DNA of 20,670 nucleotides from positions 1-20,670 of the forward strand of contig JALKBU010000921.1 of the NCBI GenBank assembly GCA_023091735.1, given 5' to 3'. Made by a program: the position numbers and the translations under genes. The notes beneath the pieces were generated by a model that was not told the origin of the DNA, did not search any database, and saw only the letters and a program-made list of their open reading frames with translations. This stretch comes from Trichomonas tenax (lineage: Eukaryota; Parabasalia; Trichomonadida; Trichomonadidae). Positions 19,060-20,670 of this stretch are shown piece by piece (within the stretch, counting starts at the first letter, position 1; every line of letters begins with the position of its first letter).

Positions 19060-19107
19060 TTTTATATATTTAATTATAATTTAAAAAAGCAAAAGAAGGA
19101 GAAAAGT

Positions 19108-19576
19108 TTACTGCTTCTCAGAGAGAGCAAGAAAGCCTGGCATTGAGCTGCCCTCGAGGAGTTCGAGGGAAGCACCACCACCGATAACAGTGAGAGAGTA
19201 CCAACAGCTGTAGCCTTAGCAACAACATCAAATATTTGATTGCTTCGAACTCGTAAACACCAGCTGGGCTGTTCCAAACGAGTGTCTTAGCACGGAGAAC
19301 AACTTCCTGGAGGCAAGCGATTGTCTTTAGACCAATATCGAGACCCATCTAGTCAAATTGGATCCAATCGTTAGCAGCAGCCTTGAAAGCATCGGCAATC
19401 TTGAAATCGACTGGGAGGTGGATCTTGACATTCTTGGCCTTAGCCTTTTTCAGGAGCTGCATGACGATCTTGGCGCCTTCCTCATCGAAGATGGACTTGC
19501 CGATCTGTGTGCCCTAGGAGACCTTGAGGAATGTGTAAGTCACACCGCCTGTGATGATCATATCATCGACCTTGTC
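19108..19576 (-). pseudogene. Decayed C-terminal fragment of phosphoglycerate kinase
   Basis: Read on the minus strand this shows phosphoglycerate kinase in order: [86 protein letters not shown]; then TVIGGGASLELLEG and a terminal ALSEKQ with its stop at 19110-19108. The enzyme converts 1,3-bisphosphoglycerate and ADP to 3-phosphoglycerate and ATP. The copy is dead: the N-terminal half is absent; there are two in-frame stops (after FLKV and before MGLDIG, the latter where TGG for Trp became TAG); there are two frameshifts after EFEA and after GTL; and about 25 residues normally between the two GGG runs are deleted. Its GC-richer codons (CTC, AAG, ATC) differ from neighbouring genes and fit origin from a highly expressed glycolytic gene. 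The 5' end stops at the edge of repeat copy B. Confidence 0.88.
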
Positions 19577-19796
19577 TATATATATAGACTAAACTTGGAC
19601 AATTTATTCATAAATGGATATGGTAAAGAAAACAACATTAATGCATTAATGGAGAAATTTTCGAGAAAAAGGGATTGTAAATTTTCCAAATTAAATCGAC
19701 TTTATCTCTTTATGTAATGACTTTTTATACTTTATTGAAACGTAACATGAATTTACCTTTTAGTTTTATATCTAATTATTGTAATTATTTTGGATT
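19575..19796 (+). repeat. Direct repeat copy B (about 222 bp)
   Basis: This is the same-orientation partner of 16141-16359; see that entry for the shared blocks. It begins with the palindromic gtctatatatatagac, at the exact point where phosphoglycerate kinase similarity ends. Confidence 0.85.
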
Positions 19797-20524
19797 TGCT
19801 TCGTTTTTTGTAATTTCATATCATAGCATTTCGACGAATTTTAGACATTTCTTTTGATCATCCATACTTCTTAGCATCTGCTTCAGCAACGCATCACAGC
19901 CAGAAGGTCAGAGCATGGTGTTGTCGGTGACTTCCTCATCTCGATATCGGCATTGGAAAAAGCACCTCTCAAAATTTTCAAAATTGCAATATTTGAGGCT
20001 CCTCTTTTTTTCGTGTTGACATTTTTGAGTTTTGCGATTTTTAACGAGTGACCCCCTTCCTGGACGAATCTGATGAAACATTTATGTGCTTTTTGGGGGT
20101 GCTGATTCTAATGGTGCAATCTGTTTCATGATCTTAGCAAGGTATTTCTTAATCATGTTATGATTACAAACAGAAACCCATTACAAATCATTAATGGGCT
20201 TCTGTTATGAATTTCTTTGATGATTATAACAAATACATCTCACTATTATAGCGTTCGCTCGCTTATTTTTGCAAGAGTTCCCCTAGAAAAATCAAAAAAA
20301 TAGAAAAGAAAAAATATACTACGCGCAGGAGTCAAACGGCATTCTTTTGCCCATACATCGAGCATATTTATCGTTATGCTACCTCAAATTCACATAAAAC
20401 TTGCTCATTGATAACATTACATATTAAATTTTCGACTTTACATGACAAATATCAGATAATAAGTGTCAAAAATGGTGACTTTAGTTATTTTACATGTCAA
20501 AATTCACTGAAATCCCATTTTTAA
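19797..20524. other. Non-coding right flank with one hairpin
   Basis: No supported gene lies in this 728-bp stretch. It contains a 15-bp imperfect hairpin (20169-20206) and a weak tRNA-like minus-strand sequence (20321-20395) that does not fold as a tRNA. It ends at the inner edge of the right inverted-repeat arm. Confidence 0.55.
20169..20206. repeat. 15-bp stem hairpin
   Basis: Bases 20169-20183 pair with 20192-20206 with one mismatch, enclosing an 8-base loop (caaatcat). No gene ends immediately before it, so a transcription role is not evident; it may be a remnant of a small inverted-repeat element. Confidence 0.6.
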
Positions 20525-20670
20525 GGGAAAATTTTTCCTTCTACGGTGTAGTCCTGCGACCTTCATAACTTTTTATCTGATCAATATTTTTTCGATTTGA
20601 AAGTACTTTCATGTACATATTGATAGTTGTCTATCCAGTGGTATAAGTGGCACAGTCTATATATCTATCA
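20525..20670. repeat. Right arm of the 146-bp terminal inverted repeat
   Basis: This is the reverse-complement partner of 52-197 (141 of 146 identical, no gaps). The window ends inside or exactly at the end of the repeat, so its outer limit cannot be seen. Confidence 0.9.

Noticed and set aside
19358..19717. 119-codon plus-strand frame over the PGK relic
   Set aside because: It starts at TTG and reads antisense to the clear phosphoglycerate kinase similarity, continuing into repeat copy B.
20321..20395. tRNA-like sequence on the minus strand
   Set aside because: It has an A-box-like TAGCATAAC and a B-box-like GTTTGACTCC, but the acceptor, anticodon and T stems do not pair. At most it is a degenerate tRNA-derived fragment.
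52..20670. Interpretation of the window as a Maverick/Polinton-type element
   Set aside because: Such elements of about 15-20 kb with long inverted termini are known in trichomonads. However, no DNA polymerase B, retroviral-type integrase, packaging ATPase, protease or capsid gene is visible; all large frames are coiled-coil or cellular-type proteins.

Overview
The window reads as a parabasalid (Trichomonas/Tritrichomonas-type) nuclear contig. The DNA is AT-rich. It carries six long intronless genes on both strands, and no gene recognisably bacterial or viral. Two genes have a trichomonad-type initiator (TCA+1 Y W) 10 to 15 bases upstream of the ATG, and one stop codon overlaps the short poly(A) signal TAAA that trichomonads use. 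I cannot tell Trichomonas from Tritrichomonas by eye.

Layout: (1) 1-1048 is non-coding and holds the left arm of a 146-bp inverted repeat whose other arm is the last 146 bases of the window. (2) 1049-3985 (+) is a coiled-coil protein of about 978 aa. (3) 4087-5529 (-) is a helical protein with a myristoylation signal that resembles HID1. (4) 6106-7872 (+) is one reading frame cut by a single TAA; it encodes a ubiquitin-like domain, a UBA domain, an acidic linker and a Myb/SANT-like segment. (5) 8077-8535 (-) is a small protein with a FOP/FOPNL-type LisH dimerisation domain. It is transcribed away from (6) 8688-15968 (+), a giant 2426-aa coiled-coil protein, with 152 bp between the two start codons. 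(7) 16500-19058 (+) is an 852-aa protein with an acidic 8-residue tandem repeat and a degenerate P-loop near its C-terminus. (8) 19108-19576 (-) is a decayed C-terminal fragment of phosphoglycerate kinase. Two diverged direct repeats of about 220 bp (16141-16359 and 19575-19796) bracket items 7 and 8. (9) 19797-20524 is non-coding, followed by the right inverted-repeat arm.

The genes do not form an operon. Several belong by family to the cytoskeleton, basal body and membrane trafficking: the FOP-like protein, the two coiled-coil proteins and the HID1-like protein. The most notable points are the single-stop split gene, the 141/146 inverted repeat bounding the sequence, the phosphoglycerate kinase relic ending at a repeat edge, and the unassigned 852-aa P-loop-like protein. 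The inverted repeat may simply be the dispersed repeat at which the assembly broke. No CRISPR array, rRNA, convincing tRNA or recognisable transposase is visible.
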